The position numbers and the translations under genes were made by a program. Positions 22,752 to 31,505 of a stretch of DNA of 33,426 bases are shown piece after piece. This DNA comes from Candidatus Rokuibacteriota bacterium (lineage in GTDB: Bacteria; Methylomirabilota; Methylomirabilia; Rokubacteriales; CSP1-6). The stretch's first letter is position 1. Each line of letters starts with the position of its first letter. Under the pieces are notes generated by a model. That model was not told where the DNA came from. It did no database searches and saw nothing but the letters and a program-made list of their open reading frames with translations. The stretch spans positions 1 to 33,426 of the forward strand of contig QHSP01000089.1 of NCBI GenBank assembly GCA_003220495.1, written 5' to 3'.

Positions 22752-24031
22752 CGAGCCAGGGTCCCTGCCGCGCGCTCGATCCCGACCGCCGCGTCGTAGA
22801 CTTGCTTGAGGGCGTCCGTGTAGCCGTTCTCGACCTCGATGAAGCGCCTCTGTTCCGCGATGACGTCCAGAAGCGATCCACGGCCGAGCTGGTAGGCCTG
22901 CCGGATCACGTCCAGGTTCCGCCGCGAGACGTCGCGCACCCCACGCTCGTAGATTTCGAGTGATCGCCGTGCGGCCTCGTACTGGGTGAAGGCAGCCCCG
23001 ACCTCCTGCTGCACCGTGAGCATGGCAAACTCCACCCGGCGCTCCGCCGCACGAGTCGCCGCCGTCGCGGCCGCCACGTTGCCCTCATTACGGTTCCTGA
23101 CCGGGAGCACGATGCTCACGCCGCCGCCGAAATAGTGGAAGACGTCCTGGATCGGCCGCTGAGTGCCGCTCGCCGTCAGCCCGTTCAGCGCGAAGCCAAA
23201 ATCCTGGCGCTGGTAGCCGACGTTTATCGTCGCGTCCCAACGACCCTCCGCCTGCTCCTTTCTGACCATCGCGGCCGCCATTGCCGCCTCGGCCCGCGCG
23301 ACGGCCAGGTCCGGCCGGTCGCTGACCGCGCGCTGCGTCGCGTCCGCACGATCGAGCGCCAACGGTGCCAGCGCCAGCTCTCCCTTCAGCGCGAGCGGAG
23401 CATCCGGCGCCATCCCGGCGAGCAGCTTCAGCTGGAGCCCGGCGATCTCGACCCGGCTCTGAGCGAGCTGCCGGCTCGCGTCCAGTCGATTCACTTCGAC
23501 GAGCTGCAGGCCCTCGTCGAGCGACGGAGCGGCTCCCTGGCGCACCCGTGTCCCTACCACCTCGAGCGCGTTCCGGTTCACGCCCAGAAGCTCGTCGGTG
23601 ACCTGGAGGTTCCGCTGGGCCGCCAGCAGCTCGCCCGCCTTCATGCGCACCTCGGCACGCACCTGCCGCTCACGCTCGGCGACCTGGCGGCGCCGCGTCT
23701 CGATTTCCTGCTCCGCGACCCCGACGCGTCCTTCTTTGCGTCCGTTCAGATCGAGCGGGAGCGAGACGCCGACCGTCAGGTTGTTGTCGGGGCTCAGCGC
23801 CTTCTGGCCGCCCAGCTCGAGCATCGGGTTGGGCCGCAGGCCCGCCTGCTGGAGCCGCCCCGCCGAAGCCTCGACCTCGAGCCGCGCCGCCTTGAGATCG
23901 GGATTGTCGGCGAGCGCGCGAGCCACAAGCTCGTCCACGGTCACCTCGCCGATCGCCTGTGCCCGCGCGGGCCCAGGGACGATCGCGACGAGCCCGATCA
24001 GAAGTAGCGCGAGCCCTTTGCCGCCTCGCAT
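22748..24031 (-). CDS. cusC: Outer-membrane efflux protein (TolC/CusC type)
   Basis: A 427-residue outer-membrane factor with a signal peptide (about residues 1-25, ending ARA). Two repeats of long coiled helices (about 30-230 and 250-425), with LADNPDLKAARLEVEA and SDRPDLAVARAEAAM at equivalent positions, are the TolC-family duplication. It would form the trimeric exit channel. No lipobox cysteine is present, unlike E. coli CusC. I use the ATG at 24031; the frame extends 22 codons further but overlaps the preceding gene. It begins 11 bp after the YtkA-like gene and overlaps cusB by 4 bp, so all are in one operon. Confidence 0.88.
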   Translation of the reverse strand: MRGGKGLALLLIGLVAIVPGPARAQAIGEVTVDELVARALADNPDLKAARLEVEASAGRLQQAGLRPNPMLELGGQKALSPDNNLTVGVSLPLDLNGRKEGRVGVAEQEIETRRRQVAERERQVRAEVRMKAGELLAAQRNLQVTDELLGVNRNALEVVGTRVRQGAAPSLDEGLQLVEVNRLDASRQLAQSRVEIAGLQLKLLAGMAPDAPLALKGELALAPLALDRADATQRAVSDRPDLAVARAEAAMAAAMVRKEQAEGRWDATINVGYQRQDFGFALNGLTASGTQRPIQDVFHYFGGGVSIVLPVRNRNEGNVAAATAATRAAERRVEFAMLTVQQEVGAAFTQYEAARRSLEIYERGVRDVSRRNLDVIRQAYQLGRGSLLDVIAEQRRFIEVENGYTDALKQVYDAAVGIERAAGTLAR

Positions 24032-24042
24032 GGCCGGCGCCC

Positions 24043-24453
24043 CTAACGGACCGGGACCGAGAACTTGGTCGACCCCTTGCCCGTTGGGCCGTCCCACGTC
24101 ACGGTCACCTGTCGTGCTCCCCGATCGGGGAAGTCGATCGTGCCGCGATAACGACCCGGGGCCTCCGACGTCAGTGTCGCGCCGGCGACCATCGGTGCCA
24201 TCCCCGGCATCGCCATGCTCGTGTTCAGCGACACCTTGCCCACATCAACCGGCTTCTTGTCCTGGAGGGACGTGAACTCCAGCACGAACTCGTTCTTCCC
24301 CTGCTTCCACTGGCCCGATTCGTTCTGCAGCGTCACGGCGACGTCCTTCGCCTTCTGGGTATAGATGGGCTTCATGTCCGCCGCGGTCGCGGCGGGAGTT
24401 CCGACCATCGTCAGAACCACGAGCAAAAGCGTCACGATCAGACCTTTCAGCAT
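24043..24453 (-). CDS. YtkA-like secreted protein
   Basis: A 136-residue protein with a signal peptide (residues 1-24, ending ATAA). The mature part is a single beta-sandwich of the YtkA/FixH-like type: QNESGQWKQGKNEFVLEF, a Met-rich turn with SMAMPGMAPM (about residues 88-97), GRYRGTIDFPDRGARQVTV and TKFSVPV. YtkA-like domains are often fused or linked to CusB-type adaptors and copper handling; the Met-rich loop could bind Cu(I). ATG 24453 follows AAGGAGG. It sits between cusA and cusC, the place where other species have a small copper chaperone such as CusF, so a similar function is plausible. Confidence 0.75.
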   Translation of the reverse strand: MLKGLIVTLLLVVLTMVGTPAATAADMKPIYTQKAKDVAVTLQNESGQWKQGKNEFVLEFTSLQDKKPVDVGKVSLNTSMAMPGMAPMVAGATLTSEAPGRYRGTIDFPDRGARQVTVTWDGPTGKGSTKFSVPVR

Positions 24454-24472
24454 GCTGTCCTCCTTGTCTTGG

Positions 24473-27400
24473 TTAGTCGGCCGACCCCATCGCCGGCCGA
24501 TGGTTGGGAGCTTCGCGTCCGCCCTCCTCGGCCTCGGCACGCCGGAGATCACGCTCGCGCAGCCAGTAGAAGATCACCGGCGTCACGATCAGCACGAGGC
24601 CGAGCGAGCTGACCATGCCTCCGAGCACGGGCGTCGCCAGCGGCTTCATGACCTCCGCGCCGGTTGAGTGGCTCCACATGATGGGCAAGAGGCTGGCGAC
24701 CACGGTGGAGACGGTCATGACCTTCGGGCGCAGCCGGAGCAGCGCACCTTCCTTCACCGCCTCGAGCAGCGCCTCGCTCGTGAGGCGCCCGCCCAATTCC
24801 TCGCGCTTGCGGGCCACCGCCTCCTCGAGATAAATCACCATCACGACCGCGGTCTGCACGGCGGTGCCAAAGAGGGCGATGAAGCCGACCCAGACGGCGA
24901 CCGAAAAGTTGTAGCCGAGCGCGTAGAGGAGGTAGATCCCCCCGGCGAGGGCGAAAGGTACGGCCATCAGCACCTGCGCCGCGTCGAGAAACGAGCGGTA
25001 CGTCAGGTAGAGCAAGACGTAGATCACCACCAGCACGATCGGGATCACGATCTGCAGCCGCTGGCGCGCGCGGACCTCGTTCTCGTACTGTCCGCTCCAC
25101 TCCAGGTACGAGCCGGGTGGAAGCGAGACTCGGTCGGCGATCAGCCGGCGCGCCTGGTCCACGAAGCTCCCGACATCGCGGCCGCGGACGTTCAAGAGGA
25201 CGGTCACCACCAGTAGCCCGTTCTCGCTCGAGATCATCGACGGGCCACTCACGCTTCGGATGTCGGCGAGCTGGGCGAGCGGCACCTGCGTGCCGTTCGG
25301 GGCCGTCACCAGGACGCTCCCCAGCGCCCCGCCACTGGCTCGGTATTGCGGCGCGTAGCGCACCCGAACGGGGAACCGCTGGCGCCCTTCGATCGTCAGA
25401 GTGAGGTTCGTTTCGCCGACGGCCGTCTCGATCACGTCCTGGACGGCGCCGACCGCGATGCCGTAGCGCGCCGCCGCCTCGCGGTTCACACGGACGTCGA
25501 GGTAAGGCGCCCCGGTGATCTGCTCGGGGTAGACGTCGGCGGCGCCCGGGATCTGGCGGAGGGTGTCGGCGATGGCGCGCGCGCGCTCCTGGAGCATGTC
25601 CAGGTCGCTGCCGAAGACCTTCACACCGACCTCCGAGCGGATCCCCGTCGTCAGCATGTTGATCCGGTTGATGATCGGCTGGGTCCAGATGTTCGAGACG
25701 CCCGGCAGGGTCGTGGCCATGTCGAGCTCACCGATCAGCCGCTCGCGCGTCATACCCGGTCGCCACGCCGCCTCCGGTTTCAGATTGACGATCGTCTCTG
25801 TCATGTTGACGGGGGCGGGATCGGTGGAGGTCTCTGCGCGCGCGATCTTCGCGACCACCGACGCCACCTCCGGGAACTGCTGGATCGCCGCGTTCTGCTT
25901 CGTCGTGATCTCGATCGCCTGGGCCAGCGAGATCGAGGGGTCGGTGACCGGCATGAACATGAGGTCACCCTCGTTCAGCGGAGGCATGAACTCTTTGCCG
26001 ATCCTCGGCACGAGCGCGACCGCCCCGGCGACGACGAGCACCGCGACGGCGAGGGTCAACAGGCGCTGCCGGAGTGCCAGGGCGAGCACCGGCCGGTACG
26101 CCCACACCAGCGGGCGCATGATCGGGTTCGACTCCTCGCGGCGGATCCGGCCTCCGATGAGCAAGCTGCACAGCACCGGGACCAGCGTCACGGACAGGAG
26201 GGCGGCGCCCAGCATGGAGAACGTTTTCGTAAACGCAAGCGGATGAAAGAGCTTGCCCTCCTGGCCCGTGAGCGCGAACACCGGGACGAAGGCGAGGATG
26301 ATGATGGCCATCGAGAAGAAGATCGGGCGCCCCACGAGCCGCGTCGCATCGAGCACGGCTTCCGTCACGCGCCGGCGATTACGCGGGTCGACGCCGCGCT
26401 GTTCGATGAAGCGGAAGGCGTTCTCGGTGACGACGATGGCCGCGTCGACGAGCACGCCGATGGCGATCGCGATGCCGGCCAGCGACATGATGTTCGAGGT
26501 GATACCGAGGTAGCGCATGAAGAGGAAGGCCGTCAGCACCGCGAGCGGCAGCGGCAAGGTCACGATCAGGACGGACCGGAAATGGAGCAGGAACAGAACG
26601 TTCACGATCGTGACGACGATCGTCTCCTCGATCAGCGCGCGCCGGAGGGTCTGGACGGCCCGCTCGATGAGCGCCGACCGGTCGTAGAACGACACGATCT
26701 TCACGCCCGGCGGCAGGCCCTTCTGGAGCGCCTGGATCTTCTCCCTGATCCGGTTGATCACGTCAACGGTGCTGACGCCGTAGCGCGCGACCACGACGCC
26801 CCCGACCGCCTCCTCTGTGCCCTTGACGAGTGCGGCCGCTCGGAACGCATCGCCGAGCTTCACGTCGGCGACCTGGCGCACGAAGATCGGCACGCCGTTC
26901 TCGGCGCCGACGACCACCTGCTCCAGGTCGCGCGGGCTCTCGATGAGCCCGAGGCCGCGCACGACGGACCACGTCCCGCTCGCTTCGACGACGTTACCGC
27001 CGACGTTCCGGTTGCTCCGCAGGACGGCGTCGACCACGGCGGAGAGCGGGATTTTATAGGCACGCAGGCGGTTGGGATCGACGTCGATCTGATACTGGCG
27101 CACCGTTCCGCCGATACTCGCGACCTCGGCGACGCCCGGCACCGAGTTGAGCTGGTAGCGGACGAACCAGTCCTGAAGTGACCGGAGCTCGCGGAGCGAG
27201 ATTCCCTTGCCCTCGACGGTGTACCAGAAGACGTGCCCGACCCCGGTCGCGTCCGGGCCGAGCGTCGGCACGACGCCCGCGGGCAGTGACTTCGCGAGCA
27301 GGTTGAGGCGCTCGAGCACGCGCGACCGCGCGAAGTAGAGATCGACCTCGTCCTCGAAGATCACGTTGATCATTGAGAAGCCGAACGCCGACGACGATCG

Positions 27401-27646
27401 GACGACGCGCACGCCGGGGAGGCCCTGCAGGCTGACGGTGAGCGGATAGGTGATCTGGTCTTCGACCTCCTGTGGCGAGCGCCCGGACCAGTCGGTGAAC
27501 ACGATGACCTGGTTGTCGGAGAGGTCCGGGATCGCGTCGATCGGCGTCGTCAAAAGCGCCCAATATCCCCAGGCGCCGACGAGCAGAAAGACGGCGACCA
27601 CGAGGAAACGGTTCTTCAGCGACAGTTCGATGAGCCAGTTGACCAC
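24473..27646 (-). CDS. cusA: CusA-type heavy-metal RND efflux pump
   Basis: A 1057-residue inner-membrane RND transporter of the heavy-metal branch, full length. The start [20 protein letters not shown] and [19 protein letters not shown] are typical. Twelve membrane helices flank two large periplasmic loops; helix 4 carries [15 protein letters not shown] with the proton-relay aspartate. Of the three methionines that bind copper or silver in E. coli CusA, counterparts of two are visible, M615 (PVNMTET) and M664 (RINMLTTG), while the third appears to be I730 (ARYGIAV). The start is GTG 27646 beside GGAGGAG. It heads an operon with the YtkA-like protein, CusC and CusB. Metal is most likely Cu or Ag, but the Met loss leaves room for another ion. 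Confidence 0.92.
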   Translation of the reverse strand: MVNWLIELSLKNRFLVVAVFLLVGAWGYWALLTTPIDAIPDLSDNQVIVFTDWSGRSPQEVEDQITYPLTVSLQGLPGVRVVRSSSAFGFSMINVIFEDEVDLYFARSRVLERLNLLAKSLPAGVVPTLGPDATGVGHVFWYTVEGKGISLRELRSLQDWFVRYQLNSVPGVAEVASIGGTVRQYQIDVDPNRLRAYKIPLSAVVDAVLRSNRNVGGNVVEASGTWSVVRGLGLIESPRDLEQVVVGAENGVPIFVRQVADVKLGDAFRAAALVKGTEEAVGGVVVARYGVSTVDVINRIREKIQALQKGLPPGVKIVSFYDRSALIERAVQTLRRALIEETIVVTIVNVLFLLHFRSVLIVTLPLPLAVLTAFLFMRYLGITSNIMSLAGIAIAIGVLVDAAIVVTENAFRFIEQRGVDPRNRRRVTEAVLDATRLVGRPIFFSMAIIILAFVPVFALTGQEGKLFHPLAFTKTFSMLGAALLSVTLVPVLCSLLIGGRIRREESNPIMRPLVWAYRPVLALALRQRLLTLAVAVLVVAGAVALVPRIGKEFMPPLNEGDLMFMPVTDPSISLAQAIEITTKQNAAIQQFPEVASVVAKIARAETSTDPAPVNMTETIVNLKPEAAWRPGMTRERLIGELDMATTLPGVSNIWTQPIINRINMLTTGIRSEVGVKVFGSDLDMLQERARAIADTLRQIPGAADVYPEQITGAPYLDVRVNREAAARYGIAVGAVQDVIETAVGETNLTLTIEGRQRFPVRVRYAPQYRASGGALGSVLVTAPNGTQVPLAQLADIRSVSGPSMISSENGLLVVTVLLNVRGRDVGSFVDQARRLIADRVSLPPGSYLEWSGQYENEVRARQRLQIVIPIVLVVIYVLLYLTYRSFLDAAQVLMAVPFALAGGIYLLYALGYNFSVAVWVGFIALFGTAVQTAVVMVIYLEEAVARKREELGGRLTSEALLEAVKEGALLRLRPKVMTVSTVVASLLPIMWSHSTGAEVMKPLATPVLGGMVSSLGLVLIVTPVIFYWLRERDLRRAEAEEGGREAPNHRPAMGSAD

Positions 27647-27730
27647 GCACTCCTCCGCGACATCGCGAGCGCGTAGATCGGCGCACGCAAGCGCGATGTT
27701 TACTGTGACAGCAACGCGAACTTCAGAACG

Positions 27731-28006
27731 CTATGCGGAGAAGAGCGGGGACTTCGGCGGCGGTGTGAGGGGCCTGGCGTTGGTGATTGCCGGCCGCGGA
27801 GTCATCGGCGATTCGAGATAGGCCAGCGGTTGCAGGACAGCGAGGCCGGTGACGGCCGGCCCCGTGATGTACGACACGACACCGCAAGGCGCCTCGCACA
27901 TGGCGCCCATCATGGCGCAGCCATCGAATGCCATGCCGACCGGACCGGAGACTGCCCAGAGCGTCAGCATGAGTGTGATCAGGAGCGGCCGAAAGAGGCT
28001 ACGCAT
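27731..28006 (-). CDS. Small secreted Cys/Met-rich protein
   Basis: A 91-residue protein with a signal-like N-terminus (LFRPLLITLMLTLWAVSGPVGMA) followed by DGCAMMGAMCEAPCG, which packs three cysteines and three methionines into 15 residues, then a hydrophobic stretch (VTGLAVLQPLAYL) and a Pro-rich tail. Such a cluster could bind Cu(I) or Ag(I). No named family is recognised. ATG 28006 lies about 8 bases after an extended -10, TGCTATGAT, so the transcript may be leaderless. It precedes cusA by 84 bp on the same strand and may be its first operon member. Confidence 0.6.
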   Translation of the reverse strand: MRSLFRPLLITLMLTLWAVSGPVGMAFDGCAMMGAMCEAPCGVVSYITGPAVTGLAVLQPLAYLESPMTPRPAITNARPLTPPPKSPLFSA

Positions 28007-28014
28007 TCTCAGGC

Positions 28015-28023
28015 ATCATAGCA
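28015..28023 (-). promoter_or_regulatory. Extended -10 promoter ahead of the cus cluster
   Basis: On the minus strand TGC-TATGAT (28015-28023) is an extended -10 element. No good -35 is seen at the usual distance. The start would be around 28008, next to the ATG at 28006. Confidence 0.45.
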
Positions 28024-28181
28024 TGGGAAGATCGGACCACCGGCCGCTCGGCGAGCCTCCGCGGCTCGTGGTGAGCGGTCGGTGAGCCGGCCTTCCTCAT
28101 CCTGCGTCCGTGCCTACGCGGCCCCCGCGCGGCGGTGCGGACGTTCGACGCAGCCACCCGATCAGAACCCAGGTGAGCACG

Positions 28182-28550
28182 ATGAGACTTCCAAGCAGCC
28201 CGAGGCCAAGGAGGCCGCCGAGCGCGCCGGATCGCCTCGTGCTGCGGCGGGTCGTCCACGCACTGCCGAAAGTCGCGGAGCATCTGTATCCCGAAGGCCG
28301 GCCGCGCTCGCCCGAAGAGACGAAAGCATGGATGGAGTACACGCTCGCGAGCTATGAGCAGCACGCGCTCGGCAACGACGACGAACGCAACCAGCTGCGC
28401 GACCGCTACCACTGGGAAGTCGTCGGTACCAAACCCGCTCTGACGAGGTGCGCGGGGCCGGGGCCGGGCTCGACTTTTTGGGGTAGTACCGCCATTGCTT
28501 CGCCGGGGCGCGGGACGACGTTCGGACTCCGCTCGTCCTTCACCTCGTGA
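28182..28550 (+). CDS. Doubtful hypothetical ORF
   Basis: A frame of up to 122 residues with a plausible middle part (LRRVVHALPKVAEHLYPEG, then RSPEETKAWMEYTLASYEQH and NQLRDRYHWEVVG) and an improbable Gly/Ser/Arg-rich end, as if the original reading frame had been lost after about 28440. No family is recognised and no ribosome site is convincing. On the opposite strand at 28097-28342 a competing frame contains one hydrophobic helix (GLLGLGLLGSLIVLTWVLIG). At most one of the two is real; the region may be decayed. Confidence 0.25.
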   Translation: MRLPSSPRPRRPPSAPDRLVLRRVVHALPKVAEHLYPEGRPRSPEETKAWMEYTLASYEQHALGNDDERNQLRDRYHWEVVGTKPALTRCAGPGPGSTFWGSTAIASPGRGTTFGLRSSFTS

Positions 28551-28588
28551 CGACGGCGTCGCGTCGGGAACGCCGCCCAATCCTGTAC

Positions 28589-28601
28589 ATCATGTCATGA
28601 T
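28589..28601. promoter_or_regulatory. Palindrome ATCATG-T-CATGAT, possible MarR operator
   Basis: A perfect 13-bp palindrome 14 bases before the MarR fragment, overlapping a possible -10 (GATACACT). MarR regulators typically bind short palindromes over their own promoter, so this may be a leftover autoregulatory site. Confidence 0.4.
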
Positions 28602-28615
28602 ACACTCGCTCCGTG

Positions 28616-28774
28616 ATGCGACGCTCGCTCGTCGCGCGTACCCTTAACCCTCCGATCGATTACGAGACGCTTGCCGAGCTCCGCTATCAGCTGCGCCGGT
28701 CCCTGCGTGCTCGTGAGCTGGCCGCCCGGGCGGCCGGCGTGGCGCCGCATATGAAGCGCGCCTCGCATAGGTGA
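28616..28774 (+). pseudogene. N-terminal fragment of a MarR-family regulator
   Basis: A 52-codon frame from ATG 28616 (or GTG 28613) contains IDYETLAELRYQLRRSLRAR followed by ELAARAAGVAPH. This strongly resembles the first two helices of a MarR subfamily that reads YETLAEFRYQLRRFLRFSE..AARAAGLEPQQ. The homology stops there and the frame ends with MKRASHR and TGA, before the winged helix. It is therefore a truncated regulator that cannot bind DNA. Its stop overlaps the start of the following glycosyltransferase gene (TGATG), so its promoter may now drive that gene. Confidence 0.55.
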
Positions 28775-30024
28775 TGACCGCCCCGGGGCTGCGACTGGTC
28801 GTCTTCGGAACGATAGGGCAAATGCCCCTCGCAGGCGTGGCATGGCAGGTACTTCACTATCTCGAGGGCTTTCGCCGATTGGGTTTCGCAGTGTACTACG
28901 TCGAAGACACCGGCGATTGGCCGTACGATCCCGATCGGAACACAATCACGGACGATCCCACGTACGCTATCAACTATCTCGGTGCGTTGATGGCGCGATT
29001 TGGCTTCTCCGACCGGTGGGCCTATCGCGCCACAGCACGGGATGGGTGCACGTTCGGTCTCTCCGAAGCCGATCTTCAGCGGCTCTTCGAGAAAGCCGAC
29101 GCGATAGTGAATCTCACGGGGTCGACGGTCTTACGCCCCGAGCATCGGCAAGTGCCAGTACGCATCTATCTGGAGACAGACCCCGTACTGTCGCAGATCG
29201 AGGCGGAGAGAGGGAGCGCGTCGCGTGTCGACCTTCTGAAGGCGCATACCCATCACTTCTCGTACGGTGAAAACCTTGGCGCGCCGGATTGTGGCATCCC
29301 GGTCAATCGCTTCGCCTACCGGGCCACCCGTCAACCGGTCGTGCTCGATTGGTGGACTTCCACCTCCGCGTCGCCAACTCTTCGGAGTCCCGCGCGGGGA
29401 TGGCCCTTCACCACTGTCGCGAATTGGCGTCAGTCGGGCAAAGACGTCGAGTGGCAGGGCGAGAAATACACCTGGAGCAAACACCACGAATTCCTCAAGT
29501 TTCTCGATCTCCCACGCCGCAGTGGGCAGCCGCTGGAGTTGGCCCTCGCCATGAAAGGTGAAGTAAAAGGCGAAGAGCGTCTGCGGGTCGAGCTGAGCGA
29601 CGAGGATGCCGAATCGATCCGCCTGTTGACGTCCCATGGGTGGCAGGTCATTGACGCGCTATCACTCTCCAGACACCTCGCGCCGTACCACAACTACATT
29701 CTGGGCTCGCGCGGAGAATTCACCGTCGCCAAGGATCAGAACGTACGTCTGCGCAGTGGATGGTTCAGCGATCGCAGCGCTTGCTACCTCGCCGCGGGGC
29801 GGCCGGTGATTACGCAGAACACCGCGTTCGGAAGGTACCTCCCGACCGGCGAGGGGCTCTTCGCCTTCGATCGCATCGACGACGTGTTGGCGGCCTTCCG
29901 AGCTGTCGATGCCAACTACGAACGACAGCGGCGAGCGGCACGGGCGATCGCGGAGGAATGCTTCAAGGCCGAGACGGTCTTGGCGAAGCTCGTCGAAGAA
30001 TCTGGGCTCGATTCTGGAGGCTGA
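28774..30024 (+). CDS. Glycosyltransferase-like protein (GT-B type)
   Basis: A 416-residue soluble protein. The N-terminal half begins LRLVVFGTIGQMPLAGVAWQ and continues with a helix and YYVEDTGDWPYDP, a Rossmann-like start typical of GT-B transferases. The C-terminal half has SDRSACYLAAGRPVITQNT and GLFAFDRIDDVLAAF, then a helical tail with EECFKAETVLAKLV, as in family 1/4 transferases, where this part holds the nucleotide sugar. Overall family assignment is loose and the sugar and acceptor are unknown. ATG 28774 overlaps the stop of the MarR fragment; GTG 28771 is an alternative. It converges on the YdjC deacetylase, which may act on a related carbohydrate. Confidence 0.65.
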   Translation: MTAPGLRLVVFGTIGQMPLAGVAWQVLHYLEGFRRLGFAVYYVEDTGDWPYDPDRNTITDDPTYAINYLGALMARFGFSDRWAYRATARDGCTFGLSEADLQRLFEKADAIVNLTGSTVLRPEHRQVPVRIYLETDPVLSQIEAERGSASRVDLLKAHTHHFSYGENLGAPDCGIPVNRFAYRATRQPVVLDWWTSTSASPTLRSPARGWPFTTVANWRQSGKDVEWQGEKYTWSKHHEFLKFLDLPRRSGQPLELALAMKGEVKGEERLRVELSDEDAESIRLLTSHGWQVIDALSLSRHLAPYHNYILGSRGEFTVAKDQNVRLRSGWFSDRSACYLAAGRPVITQNTAFGRYLPTGEGLFAFDRIDDVLAAFRAVDANYERQRRAARAIAEECFKAETVLAKLVEESGLDSGG

Positions 30025-30047
30025 GATCTTCACGCCGCCTCCGGAGC

Positions 30048-30833
30048 TCATCGGGATCTGAGCCGCGCGTAGTCGCGATAGTTGACAAGCTGGATACCCT
30101 CCTCGGTCATCACGGTCTTGACTCGCTGGTCCGTGAGGGCGCTCAGCTCCGCCACGCGTTCCTCGTTGTAGAGGGCGTCCGGCCGTGTCTCGAGATGGCC
30201 GGGGTGACACGACACTTCGTAGATGCCGGGTTTGAGTGATCGCAGTAGTGCCACGAGGGCTTCGACACTCACCTTCGACATATCCGTCTTGCCCAACTCG
30301 GGCTGGCCGTAGAATTTGCCGATGTACACCACCTCAGAGAATCCTCGGACCGGGGCGTGATATCGCTCGCCTGCCTTGAGGAACAGATGGGCGATGTTGA
30401 AGCGCCGGTGCACATGGTGATGCGAATCGATGTGGTCCGGAGGACCGCCGGTCAGGCGCATAAACGCTTCGAGCTGTCGATCCAGCTCGCGCTGGACCAT
30501 GTCGAGATCTTGCGGGTCGATGAGCCATTTCAACCTCGAATCGAAGGCCACGTGGATTCCGAGCCCAAGCCGGGGACGCTTGCGAATCTCCTGGATGGCT
30601 GCCTCCGCGTCCGGAGCGTCAACGAGAAGGCTGGCGCTGGTTACGATGCCGCCGTCGTGGGCTTCGAAGATGCCGCGGTCGATTTCCGCGGACAAGCCGA
30701 GATCATCGGCGTTGACGATCACGACCCGGTCTCGCAGAGCCGCGCGGGCCGCGACCGGGACGACGAGCTTCGCCGCCATCGCGCCCAAGCTGGATTGGAG
30801 GAGACGCCGCCGCGTCATCCGGCTCGCGGCCAC
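30048..30833 (-). CDS. ChbG/YdjC-family carbohydrate deacetylase, Tat-exported
   Basis: A 261-residue protein with a twin-arginine signal (MTRRRLLQSSLGAMAAK, about residues 6-31, ending AARA). The mature part carries the YdjC/ChbG metal motifs: N41-A-D-D-L-G46 at the first strand, H94 in LGIHVAF, D135-S-HHH-V-H141 and a late CHPGH. These Mg/Zn-binding enzymes remove acetyl groups from N-acetylated oligosaccharides such as chitobiose. The start is GTG 30833 or ATG 30818; both keep the Tat signal. Export through Tat is less usual for ChbG, which is generally cytoplasmic, and suggests an envelope or extracellular substrate. It is followed on the other strand by a convergent glycosyltransferase-like gene. 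Confidence 0.85.
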   Translation of the reverse strand: MAASRMTRRRLLQSSLGAMAAKLVVPVAARAALRDRVVIVNADDLGLSAEIDRGIFEAHDGGIVTSASLLVDAPDAEAAIQEIRKRPRLGLGIHVAFDSRLKWLIDPQDLDMVQRELDRQLEAFMRLTGGPPDHIDSHHHVHRRFNIAHLFLKAGERYHAPVRGFSEVVYIGKFYGQPELGKTDMSKVSVEALVALLRSLKPGIYEVSCHPGHLETRPDALYNEERVAELSALTDQRVKTVMTEEGIQLVNYRDYARLRSR

Positions 30834-30857
30834 CCCGCACCCTCGGCGAGACGTTTC

Positions 30858-31412
30858 TTACTCAAGGCGCGCCCGGGCGCGATTGGCTAGTATGAGATCA
30901 GCCGTCTCGACCGGTGCGAGCGCAGCGTTGTCGATCCAGAACCCGACGCCTGTCAGTTGTTCGACCAGAGGCCTTTCGAGGTGGGCGAAGTGTTCCCCGA
31001 TGGTGAGGCCATGCCTTTGTTTGTGTCGCTGGCTCTTCTCTCGCGCCGATTCCCTCGCGATCACAACACCTTTACCGGGATGCAGCACCACGAAGTGAAC
31101 GGCCAATCCGCGAAGCTCTTGTTGATACTCGCGGAGGTCGGCTTGGCTGACGATGACGTAATCGATAATCGGCGTAAAGCCAGCGGCAGCGTAGGACTGA
31201 GCGAGGAGACATTGGTTGTGCATGTTGAGGTGGATTTGGCGGGACGATTCAGCCGCCGGTTCCTGGCCCGGCCACACGTTGCCCGACACGATCCAGCCCT
31301 GGAGCAGATCGCCCTCGATGACCACGGCGCGCTCGAGGCGCTCGGCGAGGAACCGCGCCACCGTGGTCTTGCCGGCCCCGGGAATACCCGTGATCAACCA
31401 AGTGTCGGCCAT
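30858..31412 (-). CDS. P-loop small-molecule kinase
   Basis: A 184-residue P-loop ATPase of the AAA_33/zeta-toxin/CPT-like kinase group. The Walker A motif is G9-IPGAGK-T16-T17; an acidic EGD at about 33-35 after the second strand is the usual acceptor or base position; IIDYVI follows in place of a Walker B strand; and the basic lid helix is ARESAREKSQRHKQRHG (about residues 119-135). Members phosphorylate small molecules, including antibiotics and nucleotide sugars; no substrate can be named. Start ATG 31412 has only a weak ribosome site. It lies 24 bp from the YdjC gene on the same strand, so the two are likely co-transcribed. Confidence 0.8.
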   Translation of the reverse strand: MADTWLITGIPGAGKTTVARFLAERLERAVVIEGDLLQGWIVSGNVWPGQEPAAESSRQIHLNMHNQCLLAQSYAAAGFTPIIDYVIVSQADLREYQQELRGLAVHFVVLHPGKGVVIARESAREKSQRHKQRHGLTIGEHFAHLERPLVEQLTGVGFWIDNAALAPVETADLILANRARARLE

Positions 31413-31505
31413 GTTGGAGATCGTACCCCTGGCCCTCGGTCCAAGAGCCGCAACACTGTGACTGTGAGCTTCTGCGCTGAATGCAGCTCGACGACCGGAG
31501 CCTCA

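Noticed and set aside
25346-27181. 611-residue plus-strand ORF opposite the cusA gene
   Set aside because: An antisense shadow typical of GC-rich coding sequence: Asp/Arg/His-rich with no recognisable fold. The minus strand encodes a clear RND pump.
28097-28342. Minus-strand 81-residue ORF with one hydrophobic helix
   Set aside because: No ribosome site and no family; the hydrophobic stretch is antisense to a Pro/Arg/Ser-rich frame and may be a composition effect.
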